A stretch of DNA of 64,000 nucleotides from an uncultured Pseudomonadota bacterium. Its GTDB lineage: Bacteria > Pseudomonadota > Gammaproteobacteria > Steroidobacterales > Steroidobacteraceae. A model generated the notes under the pieces. The model did no database searches. It worked only from the letters and a program-made list of their open reading frames with translations, and was not told the DNA's origin. The stretch is taken from positions 1 through 64,000 of the forward strand of contig CAIKMS010000023.1 in the NCBI GenBank assembly GCA_903828595.1. The letters run 5' to 3'. A program made the translations under genes and the position numbers. Below, one piece after another: positions 44,822-54,185 of this stretch; positions within the stretch are counted from its first letter, which is position 1, and each line of letters begins with the position of its first letter.

Positions 44822-45247
44822 GTGGCTGTGGACGATACCGACCGGGCTTTGATTGCGCTACTGCGTGAGGATGCCCGTACGCCGGTAGCCGAGTTGGCCG
44901 CGAGACTTGGCGTGTCCCGCGGTACGGTCACCAACCGACTTCGCAAACTCGAGCAGGCGCGGGTCATCGTGGGTTATGGCGTTCGCCTTCGCCCGGATGC
45001 CGATGCCGGTGCGATTCGGGCCTGGATGGGTGTGGTGGTTGAGGGTAACCAGACCCGCGCGGTTATCGCCAGCTTGCTTGCCGAACCGGGCGTTTCAGCA
45101 CTGCACGATACTAACGGTCGCTGGGACCTGTTGGCTGAGTTGCGAGTGGACTCTAATGCGGAGTTGTCAGCCGCACTGGAGCGTATTCGGCTCATTAAAG
45201 GTATCGCGACCACCGAAACGAATATCTTGCTGGCTACCTATCGTTAG
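44822..45247 (+). CDS. Lrp/AsnC family transcriptional regulator, probable PutR
   Basis: Protein of 141 residues with an N-terminal winged helix-turn-helix (LAARLGVSRGTVTNRLRKLE, about 23-42) and a C-terminal RAM ligand-binding domain. It is convergent with putA. In alphaproteobacteria and some others a member of this family (PutR) controls putA in response to proline, so that role is inferred. GTG start at 44822, with GTG 44828 as alternative. The palindrome just upstream may be its own operator. Confidence 0.88.
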   Translation: MAVDDTDRALIALLREDARTPVAELAARLGVSRGTVTNRLRKLEQARVIVGYGVRLRPDADAGAIRAWMGVVVEGNQTRAVIASLLAEPGVSALHDTNGRWDLLAELRVDSNAELSAALERIRLIKGIATTETNILLATYR

Positions 45248-45249
45248 GC

Positions 45250-45276
45250 CTCGGTAGGGGCGCAACCCCTACCGAG
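45250..45276. terminator. Bidirectional hairpin between the regulator and putA
   Basis: A perfect 11-pair stem CTCGGTAGGGG / CCCCTACCGAG with a five-base loop lies between the convergent stop codons, two bases after the regulator stop. No T-run is seen on either side. Confidence 0.6.
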
Positions 45277-45285
45277 CAACGGCCA

Positions 45286-48200
45286 TCAGGAGAGGGTCAT
45301 TAAGGTGGCATTGCCACCGGCAGCTGCGGTGTTGATACACAGCGAGCGCTCCAGCACCAAACGTTCCAGCGCCACGTCAGTCTCTCCGCCCAACAGGGCT
45401 GTAAGGCTCACGATGGGCCCAGGCCGGCGGGCAAGCGCCGACGCGGTCACCAGCCAACTGGAGGGCTGGCCGTGGTGAATGACGCCATCAAATACCACCG
45501 CCGGTTGCGACCAGTCTTTAACGAGTCGTATTCGCTCGCGTACGGTTGCTGGCAAGCGCTCGTATAAGCCCTGCGCGCTGGTCGGCCATAGGGCGTGAGC
45601 ACCCACGGCTAAGATTGCGACGAGTTGTGTCAAAAAGTCCTGTTCTTCGCTGCTGGAATCATCCACCAGACAAAGTATCGCTTCACGTGGCCACACCGAG
45701 TACATGTTGGCCTCACCGGTAGGCCCAGCCAATCCTATCCAGTCGCTGATCGGTGATTCAGCGGTCGCTTGATCACATTGAGCCGCCAGTTGGCTCAGTC
45801 CTTTACTCAAGGCCCATGCTTTCAAGGAGCCCATCGCTTCGTTGGTCAGTTCCCCCGGGGCAGTCAGCCCGCGTAGCGGCACGCGCGCCGGAACGTGGTT
45901 ATGGGCAATTGCCAGACGCGCTGCCTGCACAGGCCGTTGCGACAGTAGCCGCAGCAGGTATTGAGGGCCACCGGCTTTGGGACCGGTACCGGAGAGTCCC
46001 TCGCCACCAAAAGGTTGTACCCCCACTACCGCGCCCACCACGTTGCGGTTGACGTAGATATTACCGGCACGAGCGGCATTCACCACTTGGGCGACGGTCT
46101 CGTCGATGCGCGTATGCACGCCATGAGTTAAGCCGTAGCCGGTATCGTTGATTTGCTCAAGAAGCCCCGGCAACTGCTCACGACGGAAACGAATCACGTG
46201 TAGCACAGGGCCAAATACCTCTGCGCCTAAATGCTCTACCCCGGGGATCTCAATGATAGTCGGAGCGACGTAGTGTCCCTGGTCGTTGAGTGCGGCATCA
46301 TGCTCAAGGCGCCAGACTGCACAGCCTTGCTCGCTCATCCGTTGCACATGCGATTCAATCTGGGCTTTGGCTTGCGCATCAATCACCGGCCCCACATCGG
46401 TGCTCAAGGCGCGCGGATCGCCCATTTGTAGTTGCTCAACCGCGCCTTTAAGCATGCTGATTAGGTGCTCGGCGATATCCTCTTGTACGCAAAGCGCGCG
46501 TAGCGCCGAACAGCGCTGTCCCGCACTGTCGAACGCTGAGCTGACAATGTCGCTCACCGCCTGCTCGGCTAAGGCTGATGAATCAACGATCATGGCGTTC
46601 TGACCGCCGGTTTCGGCAATCAGGGGCACCAACTTGCCGTGCTGACTTAGTCGTGTTGCTAGGCTTTGCTGCAGCAGGCGGGCTACTTGCGTGGATCCGG
46701 TGAACAACACACCTTGCGTGCGCGGGTCCTGAACTAAGGACGCACCGATCGTCTCACCGGGGCCGGGTAGCAACTGAAGTGCGCTTTCAGGAACACCACT
46801 TTCGTGCAAAATCTTAACCGCCAGCGTGGCAATTAAGGGGGTTTGTTCGGCCGGCTTGGCCAGAACGGTATTACCTGCCGCTAAGGCTGCGGCGATTTGT
46901 CCGGTGAATATCGCAAGCGGGAAGTTCCATGGGCTGATGCAAACGACCGTTCCTAAGGGAATATGGGTCTGATTAGTAAAGTCGCGACGAATTTCTGCAC
47001 TGTAGTAGCGCAAAAAGTCCACGGCCTCACGCACTTCAGAGATGGCGTTGGCGCAGGTTTTGCCGGCTTCTCGCACTAACACGGGGATTAACGAAACCAG
47101 CGATGCCTCGAACGCATCGGCCGCCGTTTCCAGTCGGGAAGCCCGATCGTCGGGCGTTAACGCCGACCACGTGGGGTTAGCACCCGCTGCAGAACTAAAG
47201 GCGCGCTCCACGTCGTCTGCGCTAGCTGACTGTACGTAACCCACGGCGTCGGATCGATTGGCGGGGTTGGTGATCGCGGTGCTGGCATCACCGGCAGTGC
47301 TGCTGACCACTAAGGGTTTGCTTTTTAGGGTTCGAACCTCGGAGTCAGTTAACGCTTGATTGAGTGCGGCAAGCTGTACTTCATTATTAAGGTCATAGCC
47401 TAGCGCGTTGGCCCGCTTGTTTGGTCCGTCACGGTACAAGTCCGGCGGTAAAGCAATCAGCGCATGCGAGGCCCCTAAGCGGCCTTCCACTTCAGCCATT
47501 TGCGCAACAGTCGCACAAGGATCCTCAATCAGTTCATCTAAAGGAACTTCAGCATCAGCGATGCGATTAACAAACGATGAGTTCGCGCCATTTTCAAGTA
47601 ATCGTCGCACCAAATAAGCGAGCAGCGTCTCGTGAGTACCCACCGGCGCGTAAATTCGGCAAGGACGTCGTGTGGCCGCCGGCACACTAGGATCACTGAC
47701 TTGGGCATACAGTGGCTCACCCATGCCGTGCAGGCATTGGAACTCGTATTGCTCGTTATCCCAGTCAGGACCCGCTAAGGTGTGAATGGCTGCCAGCGTG
47801 TGAGCGTTGTGGGTCGCAAACTGCGCGAACACCGCGTCAGGTGCGGCAAGCAGTTTTTTTGCGCAGGCCAGATAGGCCACATCGGTGTAGGCCTTGCGGG
47901 TGTACACCGGATAGTCGGTTTGTCCTTCGACCTGAGCGCGCTTGATTTCACTATCCCAGTAAGCGCCTTTAACTAACCGAACCATCAGTCGGTGTTGGCT
48001 GCGCCGAGCTAAATCGATTAGGTAGTCAACTACAGCCGGACAGCGTTTTTGATAGGCTTGGATTACTAAGCCGATGCCGTTCCAACCCGCTAGATCAGAC
48101 TCAAAACACAAACGTTCCAGAAGATCTAACGACAATTCCAGTCGCTCAGACTCTTCAGCATCGATGTTGAGGCCGATGTTATAGCGACGAGCAAGGCTCG

Positions 48201-49050
48201 CTAGCGTCAACAGGCGCGGATACAGCTGTGCCATGACCCGCTCGACTTGACTGCGCGCATAACGGGGGTGAAGGGCTGAAAGCTTAATGGAGATACCTGG
48301 CCCATTGATGATACCCCGACCGTTCGATGCCTGGCCGATGGCGTGTATGGCTTTCTCATAGGCGAGGAAGTAACGATGCGCATCGGCCGCAGTCATCGCC
48401 GCCTCACCGAGCATGTCGTAGGAGTAGCGAAATCCCTGTGCTTCTCGGCTTTTGGAATTAACGAGCGCTTGTTCGATAGTTTCGCCGGTAACAAACTGCT
48501 CACCCATCATGCGCATGGCCATATCAACGCCCTTGCGAATCAAAGGCTCACCGCCGCGCGCTAGCAGTCGCTTGAGTGATTGGGTAAGCCCTCGATCGCT
48601 GTGCGTGGCTACCAGCTTGCCGGTCAACAGTAAGCCCCAAGCTGCAGCGTTAACAAACAAAGACGGGCTGCGTCCTAGATGCTCGTGCCAGTTTCCCTCA
48701 CCGATTTTGTCGCGTATCAAAGCGTCGCGAGTGGCCGCATCGGGAATACGCAGCAGTGCCTCTGCCAGACACATCAGCGCCACGCCTTCCTGAGAACTTA
48801 AGGCGAATTCTTGCAGTAATCCCTGCACTAAACCGCTGCGGCCGCTACCGTGTTTCTGCGCACGCACCGCCCCGGCTATCGAATGAGCCAGTTGTTTGGT
48901 CTGTTCGCTCATCGCATCAGATAGCCGGGCTTGCGCTAGTAGCGACGGTAAAATCGCCGGCTCCGCGCTGCGTGTGAGTTCGCCAATGGCTTTGCGCAGC
49001 GTTGAGGTCTGTAGTGCTGGAGTTAATTGCATAAGAATCTTAGCCGGCAT
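45286..49050 (-). CDS. putA: Bifunctional proline dehydrogenase / P5C dehydrogenase PutA
   Basis: Protein of 1254 residues. The proline dehydrogenase barrel (about 190-500) has SIKLSALHPRYAR, LNIDAEESERL and VRLVKGAYWDSEIK for FAD and proline. The P5C dehydrogenase (about 590-1060) has the NAD motifs, ETGGQNAMIV and the nucleophile in SAGQRCSALRALCV, followed by EVFGPVL. A C-terminal domain follows. The protein begins at the helical arm and lacks the N-terminal ribbon-helix-helix DNA-binding part seen in E. coli PutA, so it is probably not an autogenous repressor. It oxidises proline to glutamate with electrons to quinone and NAD. The AsnC-type gene beside it is the likely regulator. Confidence 0.96.
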   Translation of the reverse strand: MPAKILMQLTPALQTSTLRKAIGELTRSAEPAILPSLLAQARLSDAMSEQTKQLAHSIAGAVRAQKHGSGRSGLVQGLLQEFALSSQEGVALMCLAEALLRIPDAATRDALIRDKIGEGNWHEHLGRSPSLFVNAAAWGLLLTGKLVATHSDRGLTQSLKRLLARGGEPLIRKGVDMAMRMMGEQFVTGETIEQALVNSKSREAQGFRYSYDMLGEAAMTAADAHRYFLAYEKAIHAIGQASNGRGIINGPGISIKLSALHPRYARSQVERVMAQLYPRLLTLASLARRYNIGLNIDAEESERLELSLDLLERLCFESDLAGWNGIGLVIQAYQKRCPAVVDYLIDLARRSQHRLMVRLVKGAYWDSEIKRAQVEGQTDYPVYTRKAYTDVAYLACAKKLLAAPDAVFAQFATHNAHTLAAIHTLAGPDWDNEQYEFQCLHGMGEPLYAQVSDPSVPAATRRPCRIYAPVGTHETLLAYLVRRLLENGANSSFVNRIADAEVPLDELIEDPCATVAQMAEVEGRLGASHALIALPPDLYRDGPNKRANALGYDLNNEVQLAALNQALTDSEVRTLKSKPLVVSSTAGDASTAITNPANRSDAVGYVQSASADDVERAFSSAAGANPTWSALTPDDRASRLETAADAFEASLVSLIPVLVREAGKTCANAISEVREAVDFLRYYSAEIRRDFTNQTHIPLGTVVCISPWNFPLAIFTGQIAAALAAGNTVLAKPAEQTPLIATLAVKILHESGVPESALQLLPGPGETIGASLVQDPRTQGVLFTGSTQVARLLQQSLATRLSQHGKLVPLIAETGGQNAMIVDSSALAEQAVSDIVSSAFDSAGQRCSALRALCVQEDIAEHLISMLKGAVEQLQMGDPRALSTDVGPVIDAQAKAQIESHVQRMSEQGCAVWRLEHDAALNDQGHYVAPTIIEIPGVEHLGAEVFGPVLHVIRFRREQLPGLLEQINDTGYGLTHGVHTRIDETVAQVVNAARAGNIYVNRNVVGAVVGVQPFGGEGLSGTGPKAGGPQYLLRLLSQRPVQAARLAIAHNHVPARVPLRGLTAPGELTNEAMGSLKAWALSKGLSQLAAQCDQATAESPISDWIGLAGPTGEANMYSVWPREAILCLVDDSSSEEQDFLTQLVAILAVGAHALWPTSAQGLYERLPATVRERIRLVKDWSQPAVVFDGVIHHGQPSSWLVTASALARRPGPIVSLTALLGGETDVALERLVLERSLCINTAAAGGNATLMTLS

Positions 49051-49097
49051 AAAGAAGTAAAGCGGTGACGCCGCACAACGGGGTAAATGCGCTTACG

Positions 49098-49135
49098 CGC
49101 ACCCCACTGCCGGCAACGCGCCCGGCAATCGGGTG
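49098..49135 (-). terminator. Imperfect hairpin after the cyclodeaminase gene
   Basis: GCCGG (49109-49113) with CCGGC (49122-49126), and an outer CACCC with GGGTG, separated by internal loops. It lies downstream of the ocd stop, before putA on the minus strand. Weak. Confidence 0.25.
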
Positions 49136-49184
49136 GCGGTGGCACTCATTGATGATAGGTTGGGTGCCCTTGCTGCCTTTAGCT

Positions 49185-50288
49185 CTAGCCCAGAGCGACC
49201 TTGCGCAGGGGCGCGATCGCAACGTTAGCTTGCGAGCTAGCCAGCGGTTCACTTAAAAGCCCAAACAAGTTCTTTGGATTTTCAATGCGCGGCACTAATT
49301 CGATTTGCTCGCCTAAGCCCAGTTCGAGTGCTGCGTCGCGCATGTAAACGAGAACCGAATAATCCTCTAACGCAAAGCCCACCGAGTCGAACACCGTGAT
49401 CTGCTCACTATTTTCACGGCCAGCAGCCACGCCGCTGAGCACTTTCCAGAATTCCGTGACAGCAAATTCAGCCGGCATTTGTTGGATATCGCCCTCGATA
49501 CGGGTCTGTGGCTCGAACTCAACGAATACACGGCTGGCCTCTAACACTCCTCGATGCAGTTCGGTCTTACCCGGACAGTCACCGCCGACCGCGTTGATAT
49601 GCATTCCCGGTGCGATCATCTCCGGAGTCAGGATCGTGGCGTTGGTCTTATCCGCGGTGCAGGTCGTGACGATGTCCGCACCATGCACGGCTTCCATGGC
49701 GTTAGCACAACGGGTGATCGCCAGACCCTGACCCTTCAAATTGGCCTCGAGTTTGTCCGTGGCGGCCGGATCGGTATCAAACAGGCGCAGATGGGTAATG
49801 CCGACCATATCGCGGAACGCCAGGGCTTGGAATTCACTCTGCGCGCCGTTGCCAATCATGGCCATCGTCTTGCTCTGCGGACGCGCTACGACGCGCGCCA
49901 CCAAAGCGGAGGTGGCGGCCGTGCGAATAGCCGTGGAAATGGTGAGTTCTGACAGCAAGCGAGGGATGCCGGTGGCGACATCGGCCAGCACGCCAAAAGC
50001 CATCACAGTAGGCAGTCCCCAACGCGTGTTTTTTGGGTGACCGTTGACGTATTTGAAGGCAAAGTCAGATGCATCAGCGATAGGCATGAGTTCAATCACG
50101 CCCTCAGGGGAGTGGCAAGCCACTCGCGGCGACTTATCAAACTCGGCCCAACGAAGAAAGTCCGATTCGATTCGAGCAGCGACACCGGCCAAGCAGGTCT
50201 GCAACGTCTTGCGATGCACGATCTCTACGAGGTGTTCGGTGCTCAGAAACGTGGTTTGCGTGGTCGGGGTATTGGGCAGGTTGGACAT
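49185..50288 (-). CDS. ocd: Ornithine cyclodeaminase
   Basis: Protein of 367 residues of the ornithine cyclodeaminase/mu-crystallin family. The Rossmann motif is MAMIGNGAQSEFQALAF near residue 142, and NAVGGDCPGKTEL with FKYVNGHPKN earlier carry the active site Lys and Asp of the true cyclodeaminases. It converts ornithine to proline and ammonia with bound NAD. It lies just upstream of putA on the same strand, so ornithine can be routed through proline to glutamate. A possible promoter element is described at 50387-50417. Confidence 0.93.
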   Translation of the reverse strand: MSNLPNTPTTQTTFLSTEHLVEIVHRKTLQTCLAGVAARIESDFLRWAEFDKSPRVACHSPEGVIELMPIADASDFAFKYVNGHPKNTRWGLPTVMAFGVLADVATGIPRLLSELTISTAIRTAATSALVARVVARPQSKTMAMIGNGAQSEFQALAFRDMVGITHLRLFDTDPAATDKLEANLKGQGLAITRCANAMEAVHGADIVTTCTADKTNATILTPEMIAPGMHINAVGGDCPGKTELHRGVLEASRVFVEFEPQTRIEGDIQQMPAEFAVTEFWKVLSGVAAGRENSEQITVFDSVGFALEDYSVLVYMRDAALELGLGEQIELVPRIENPKNLFGLLSEPLASSQANVAIAPLRKVALG

Positions 50289-50386
50289 GGCACAGCGTTC
50301 CGTAAACAGGAGTGATTACCCTAGTGTGTCTGGTCCTGACGCTAACGTAAACCGTCAGCTTTCTCACAAATTCGATTGTTTACTGT

Positions 50387-50417
50387 CAAAATGCCAGCAA
50401 TTAATACGCAAAATGTC
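50387..50417 (-). promoter_or_regulatory. Direct repeat upstream of ocd
   Basis: CAAAATGCC (50387-50395) and CAAAATGTC (50409-50417) on the + strand are 22 bp apart, about two helical turns. They lie about 100 bp upstream of the ocd start and may bind an activator; the nearby AsnC-type regulator is a candidate. Confidence 0.35.
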
Positions 50418-50475
50418 ACTGTGAGGTGTGCGGTCGGGGTAAGGCGAGCCGCAGACGGTCAATAGATCCGCCAAG

Positions 50476-51897
50476 CTAATGTAACGCCCGGACTAATCCG
50501 TCAAAGAATAAGGCCTGCTCGTCATACAGCGAGGCCGGTGTTTCGGCTGCCGCCCACGTCGACCACTGGACTAAAACCAGCTTTTCTTTGGGGTTGATTG
50601 CCAGAGTCTGGCCATAGATGCCCTCGGCCCAAAAGGTCTGACGCGCGGTTTCATCGACATGGGCATCACCGCCTCGGCCGGGTTCCACGTTGGAATACCA
50701 CCACTGGTAGCCAAATTGCCCTTGAGGCGCGGCCGGTGTGACCGACCCTTTGGCTTGCGTCCAGTCCGTGGACTGAGCGATCCAGTCGCTATCCAGCAGA
50801 TGCTCACCATTGCGCAACACGCCGCCGCCGGCAACGAACCAGGCAAAACGGCCCCAATCCCTGAGCGTGGCGTTGAAGCCGTGTCCGCCCATATCAATTT
50901 GTCCGGGCACCAGGGCCTGCCAAACGCCATCGTGTTCCATGGCGTAGCGAGACCACAACCGAGACTCTAAATAAGAGGCGATGGGCATACCGGTCGCCTT
51001 CTCGAGGACCCGACCCATGATCCAGGCCCCGGCGGTGTTATAGCTCCAGCGCTCGCCTGGCTTGACTCCCTCCACTCGCAGTAGTCCGCTGATCAGTTTG
51101 AGAACGCAGTCATAGGGCTCGCTGCTGGCCTCGCACCGGGTCAGCTTCGCAAAGTCAGAGTTCGGGTCGGCATAGTGCTCGTTCCAGGCGACGCCCGAGG
51201 TGTGGCGAATTAATTGCCGTAAGCTGACGCCGTCCCAAGCGGTATGACTCAGCTCGGGCAGGTACTGGGTAATCGAATCGTCCATGGAATGGATCAACCC
51301 TTCGTGCACCGCGATGCCGGTTAAAACTGACACGACTGACTTGGCCACCGATCGCGAAGTCCATAAGGTGCGTTCGGTGTTGCCCGCGCCGTAATACTCA
51401 TAAGCGATGCGACCGTCTTTAATAATCAGTAAGCCAGTGACGCTTTGGTCTTTGAGATAGTCAGTCAGTTGCTGCTGATGTCCTTGCCACTGATAGCGCA
51501 CGTTGGATAGTGGCTTTGCCGCTCGCGGCAGTGGGTAGGGTTCTGCCCCGCGAGTGTGAAAAACATCACCCGGATATTGTCGGTAGGTATTTCGAAAGCC
51601 AATCACGCGGGTCTTTTGATCCCACTGCAGCATACTCGCCGGAGCCGGTATCGCTGCGTCAAAAGGTTGCGGGCAGGACGCAAGACCCAAGGCTGCACAG
51701 TTCGGCCCAGGCGCGCGATCAGCTTCAAAGGCTCCGGTTGTTGCCGGTAATCCCAATGAGGGCAGGAGTCCTGCAGCTAAAACCACACACAGCGTGACCA
51801 GTATCCGACTTAATGAGCGGTTAAGTCGGCGGTCAGAGGCGGCTTGATGCGGCGATTGCCGGATGATGGTAGTTATCCAAATAAGGCTGATCGACAT
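50476..51897 (-). CDS. Serine hydrolase of the beta-lactamase/class C PBP family
   Basis: Exported protein of about 473 residues. A hydrophobic segment near residues 25-50 is a signal or anchor. The active-site Ser is in TSRSVAKSVVS (SxxK) near residue 180 and the Tyr in RWSYNTAGAW (Y-x-N). The third motif appears degenerate. Such proteins can be esterases, peptidases or amidases, and a resistance role is not implied. The start could be 51924 or ATG 51897; the latter is preferred because the earlier codons overlap a promoter region. It is divergent from the M48 peptidase gene. Confidence 0.85.
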   Translation of the reverse strand: MSISLIWITTIIRQSPHQAASDRRLNRSLSRILVTLCVVLAAGLLPSLGLPATTGAFEADRAPGPNCAALGLASCPQPFDAAIPAPASMLQWDQKTRVIGFRNTYRQYPGDVFHTRGAEPYPLPRAAKPLSNVRYQWQGHQQQLTDYLKDQSVTGLLIIKDGRIAYEYYGAGNTERTLWTSRSVAKSVVSVLTGIAVHEGLIHSMDDSITQYLPELSHTAWDGVSLRQLIRHTSGVAWNEHYADPNSDFAKLTRCEASSEPYDCVLKLISGLLRVEGVKPGERWSYNTAGAWIMGRVLEKATGMPIASYLESRLWSRYAMEHDGVWQALVPGQIDMGGHGFNATLRDWGRFAWFVAGGGVLRNGEHLLDSDWIAQSTDWTQAKGSVTPAAPQGQFGYQWWYSNVEPGRGGDAHVDETARQTFWAEGIYGQTLAINPKEKLVLVQWSTWAAAETPASLYDEQALFFDGLVRALH

Positions 51898-52064
51898 GTT
51901 GTAGTGCACCAGTGAGTTTGGCAAGGTACCGATTCGATGCTAACAGCGCCTCGTTGGTAAAGCACGATGTATAGGTCAACGCGCTCGCTAAGAACCGCTG
52001 CAGCAGGGTAGAGCGTGATAGGGTGTGTCGAGCGTTCAGTCCTGTCCTTGCAAGGAGAAATGCC

Positions 52065-53354
52065 GTGGATCGTCGCAGTAGAGTTTCAGGGGTTTTAGGG
52101 CTGCCTTTGCTGAGCGCTTTAGTTTTAGGTGTGTTGGTTTGCGATTGGGCCAGTGCAGCTACGGCAGCCTTTGATGCAGAGGTCGCAACCAAAGCCTATC
52201 TATCGACGATTTCGGTGGCGGCGCGAGCTCGCTCTGACGCGTATTTTGAAGGCGGATATTGGCTATTGCTATGGGATCTGCTGGTCACCTTAGGGGTGTG
52301 CTGGTTACTGCTGGTCACGGGAATTTCAGCCTCCATGCGACGCATCGCCCAACGGGTGACCGGCTTACGGTTTGTTCACTCGGTCATTTATGCCGCCCAG
52401 TACTTCGTCGTGGTGGCCGTTTTGACCTTGCCGTGGCTTGGGTATGAGAGTTTCTGGCGAGAGCATCAGTACGGCATGTCAAATCTCACGGCGCTGGGAT
52501 GGCTGGGCGAGCAGGCGAAGGGACTGGGAATAACGCTGGTGTTAGGCAGCTTGGCTGTGGCCGTTATCTATGCGCTGATTCGTCGCTTGCCGGGCAGTTG
52601 GTGGTTATGGGGCGCTGTGGTGAGTTTTGTGTTTATGGGCGCGCTAGCGACCCTTGCGCCTCCTTTGCTGGAGCCAGTGTTTAACCATTTTTATCCCTTG
52701 CCCGATAGCCCGCTGAAGCACGACATTCTTTCCATGGCAAAGGCCAACGGTATCCCGGCGAACCAAGTCTATGCCTACGATGCCTCCAAACAGACCACCA
52801 AAATCAGTGCCCATGTCAGTGGTCTGTTGGGCACAGTCCAAATTAGCCTCAATGACAATTTATTGAATCGTTCGTCACCCGAAGAAATCAAAGCGGTTAT
52901 GGCCCACGAAATGGGTCACTACGTACTTAATCACGGCTATAAAGGTTTGGTGTGGAGCGGGTTGGAGAACTTTGGTGGTTTTGCGTTGTTGTTTTTTGTC
53001 TATCAACGGCTGCAGCGACGTTACGGCCAAGCATGGGGCATCGAAGGTCCGGAGGATGTGGCTGGTTTCCCGGTCTTTGTGGCGATTTTTTCCCTGTACA
53101 GTTTTTTGCTGATTCCACTCGACAACACCGTGACTCGAACCATGGAAACTGAGGCCGATATGTTTGGCTTAAACGCCGCCAGACAGCCGGATGGCTTCGC
53201 GGCAGCCGCCGTGCAATTGTCCGAGTACCGTAAAATGACGCCCGGGCCATGGGAGGAGATCATCTTTTACGACCATCCCAGTGGCTGGAACCGCATTCAT
53301 CGCTCCATGGTCTGGAAGGCGCAAAACCTGCCGTCCGCGCAAGTTTGTCCGTAA
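52065..53354 (+). CDS. M48 family CAAX-protease-like metallopeptidase
   Basis: Membrane peptidase of about 429 residues of the Ste24/HtpX superfamily. It has several helices, the zinc motif HEMGH (in VMAHEMGHYVLNHG) and the third ligand Glu in TMETEADMFGLN. Ste24-type enzymes cleave near CAAX ends or remove abnormal membrane proteins; the bacterial role is unclear. The start is GTG 52065, chosen because AAGGAG lies eight bases upstream; the upstream extension to 52023 has no such site. It is divergently arranged with the serine hydrolase gene. Confidence 0.9.
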   Translation: MDRRSRVSGVLGLPLLSALVLGVLVCDWASAATAAFDAEVATKAYLSTISVAARARSDAYFEGGYWLLLWDLLVTLGVCWLLLVTGISASMRRIAQRVTGLRFVHSVIYAAQYFVVVAVLTLPWLGYESFWREHQYGMSNLTALGWLGEQAKGLGITLVLGSLAVAVIYALIRRLPGSWWLWGAVVSFVFMGALATLAPPLLEPVFNHFYPLPDSPLKHDILSMAKANGIPANQVYAYDASKQTTKISAHVSGLLGTVQISLNDNLLNRSSPEEIKAVMAHEMGHYVLNHGYKGLVWSGLENFGGFALLFFVYQRLQRRYGQAWGIEGPEDVAGFPVFVAIFSLYSFLLIPLDNTVTRTMETEADMFGLNAARQPDGFAAAAVQLSEYRKMTPGPWEEIIFYDHPSGWNRIHRSMVWKAQNLPSAQVCP

Positions 53355-53543
53355 GGCTTGGTCCTCGCCTTATCGGTGATGACTAACTACGCCGGCGCTC
53401 AACTCAGGGCTTCGAGCCTGTTGGGCGCTCGGGCGTAACGTCTGGGGGTTGTCTGAGCATTGAAAATGACGTGATGCTGCCCTGCAAAAACCGGTAGGGT
53501 GCACGCTTCTGGCGTTTCCTGGGCGCCCGTAGTCTCGAGAGTA

Positions 53544-54161
53544 ATGATGATTAGTGATACGGCTTTGTGGCCTCTGCGTCAGGCGCTCGACGCCAAAGAT
53601 GGATTTAGCGTGGCGCGCCATCGCCAACGTACGGCTCGGGTGGCGCAGCGCTTTGCGCATTCGGTGGCCTATTGGGGGTTGCCGCCGGGTGACACCTGCG
53701 TCACTTTCACCTTTAATTTACGTAGCAGCAGCACTTACGTGGGCATCGCTGATGACCCGCGCTGGAATATCTTTGCGGGTGGTAAGTTCATGGACTGGGC
53801 GCTGGCCACGCAGTTGGTGGAGTTAGACGGACCCAGAACCGGCTGCCTGGCCTGTTATTTTGATGATCAGTTATGGACCCATATCGGAATAATGCGTGAA
53901 TCCGGCCGGATCCTGTCGAAGTGGGGAACATTTCCGGTATACGATCACGAAGCCTTTGAGGTGCCGATTAGCTATGGCAAACGGCTGCGTTTTTTTGAAC
54001 CGGTAAAGTTTGACGACTGTTTAGATCTGTTTATACGTTTTGCGAAGCTGTGCGGCATGACCGACGCCGACATACGCGCCGTACGTGGTGGTGCAAAACG
54101 CCGTGCTCAGGCCAGCGCCCGGGTGCTGGCGGCTCGCGAGGCGTGCAAAAGTTCGATGTGA
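53544..54161 (+). CDS. Conserved hypothetical protein, possible papain-like fold
   Basis: Protein of about 205 residues that I do not recognise with confidence. Visible features are a Trp/Gly-rich middle with CVTFTFNLRSSST, GCLACYFDDQLWTHIGI and GRILSKWGTFPVYDH, then an aromatic VPISYGKRLRFFEP, and a basic Ala-rich C-terminal helix. The Cys/His/Asp arrangement and the SKWG-H-VP-YG pattern recall NlpC/P60-related uncharacterised families, but this is only a resemblance. No signal peptide is evident. Two tandem ATG codons at 53544; the next gene starts 25 bases after the stop. Confidence 0.6.
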   Translation: MMISDTALWPLRQALDAKDGFSVARHRQRTARVAQRFAHSVAYWGLPPGDTCVTFTFNLRSSSTYVGIADDPRWNIFAGGKFMDWALATQLVELDGPRTGCLACYFDDQLWTHIGIMRESGRILSKWGTFPVYDHEAFEVPISYGKRLRFFEPVKFDDCLDLFIRFAKLCGMTDADIRAVRGGAKRRAQASARVLAAREACKSSM

Positions 54162-54185
54162 TCCTTTAATCCTACGAGGTGAATT

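Noticed and set aside
47318-47340. T-arm-like string GGTTCGAACC
   Set aside because: It sits within putA and no acceptor or anticodon arms surround it.
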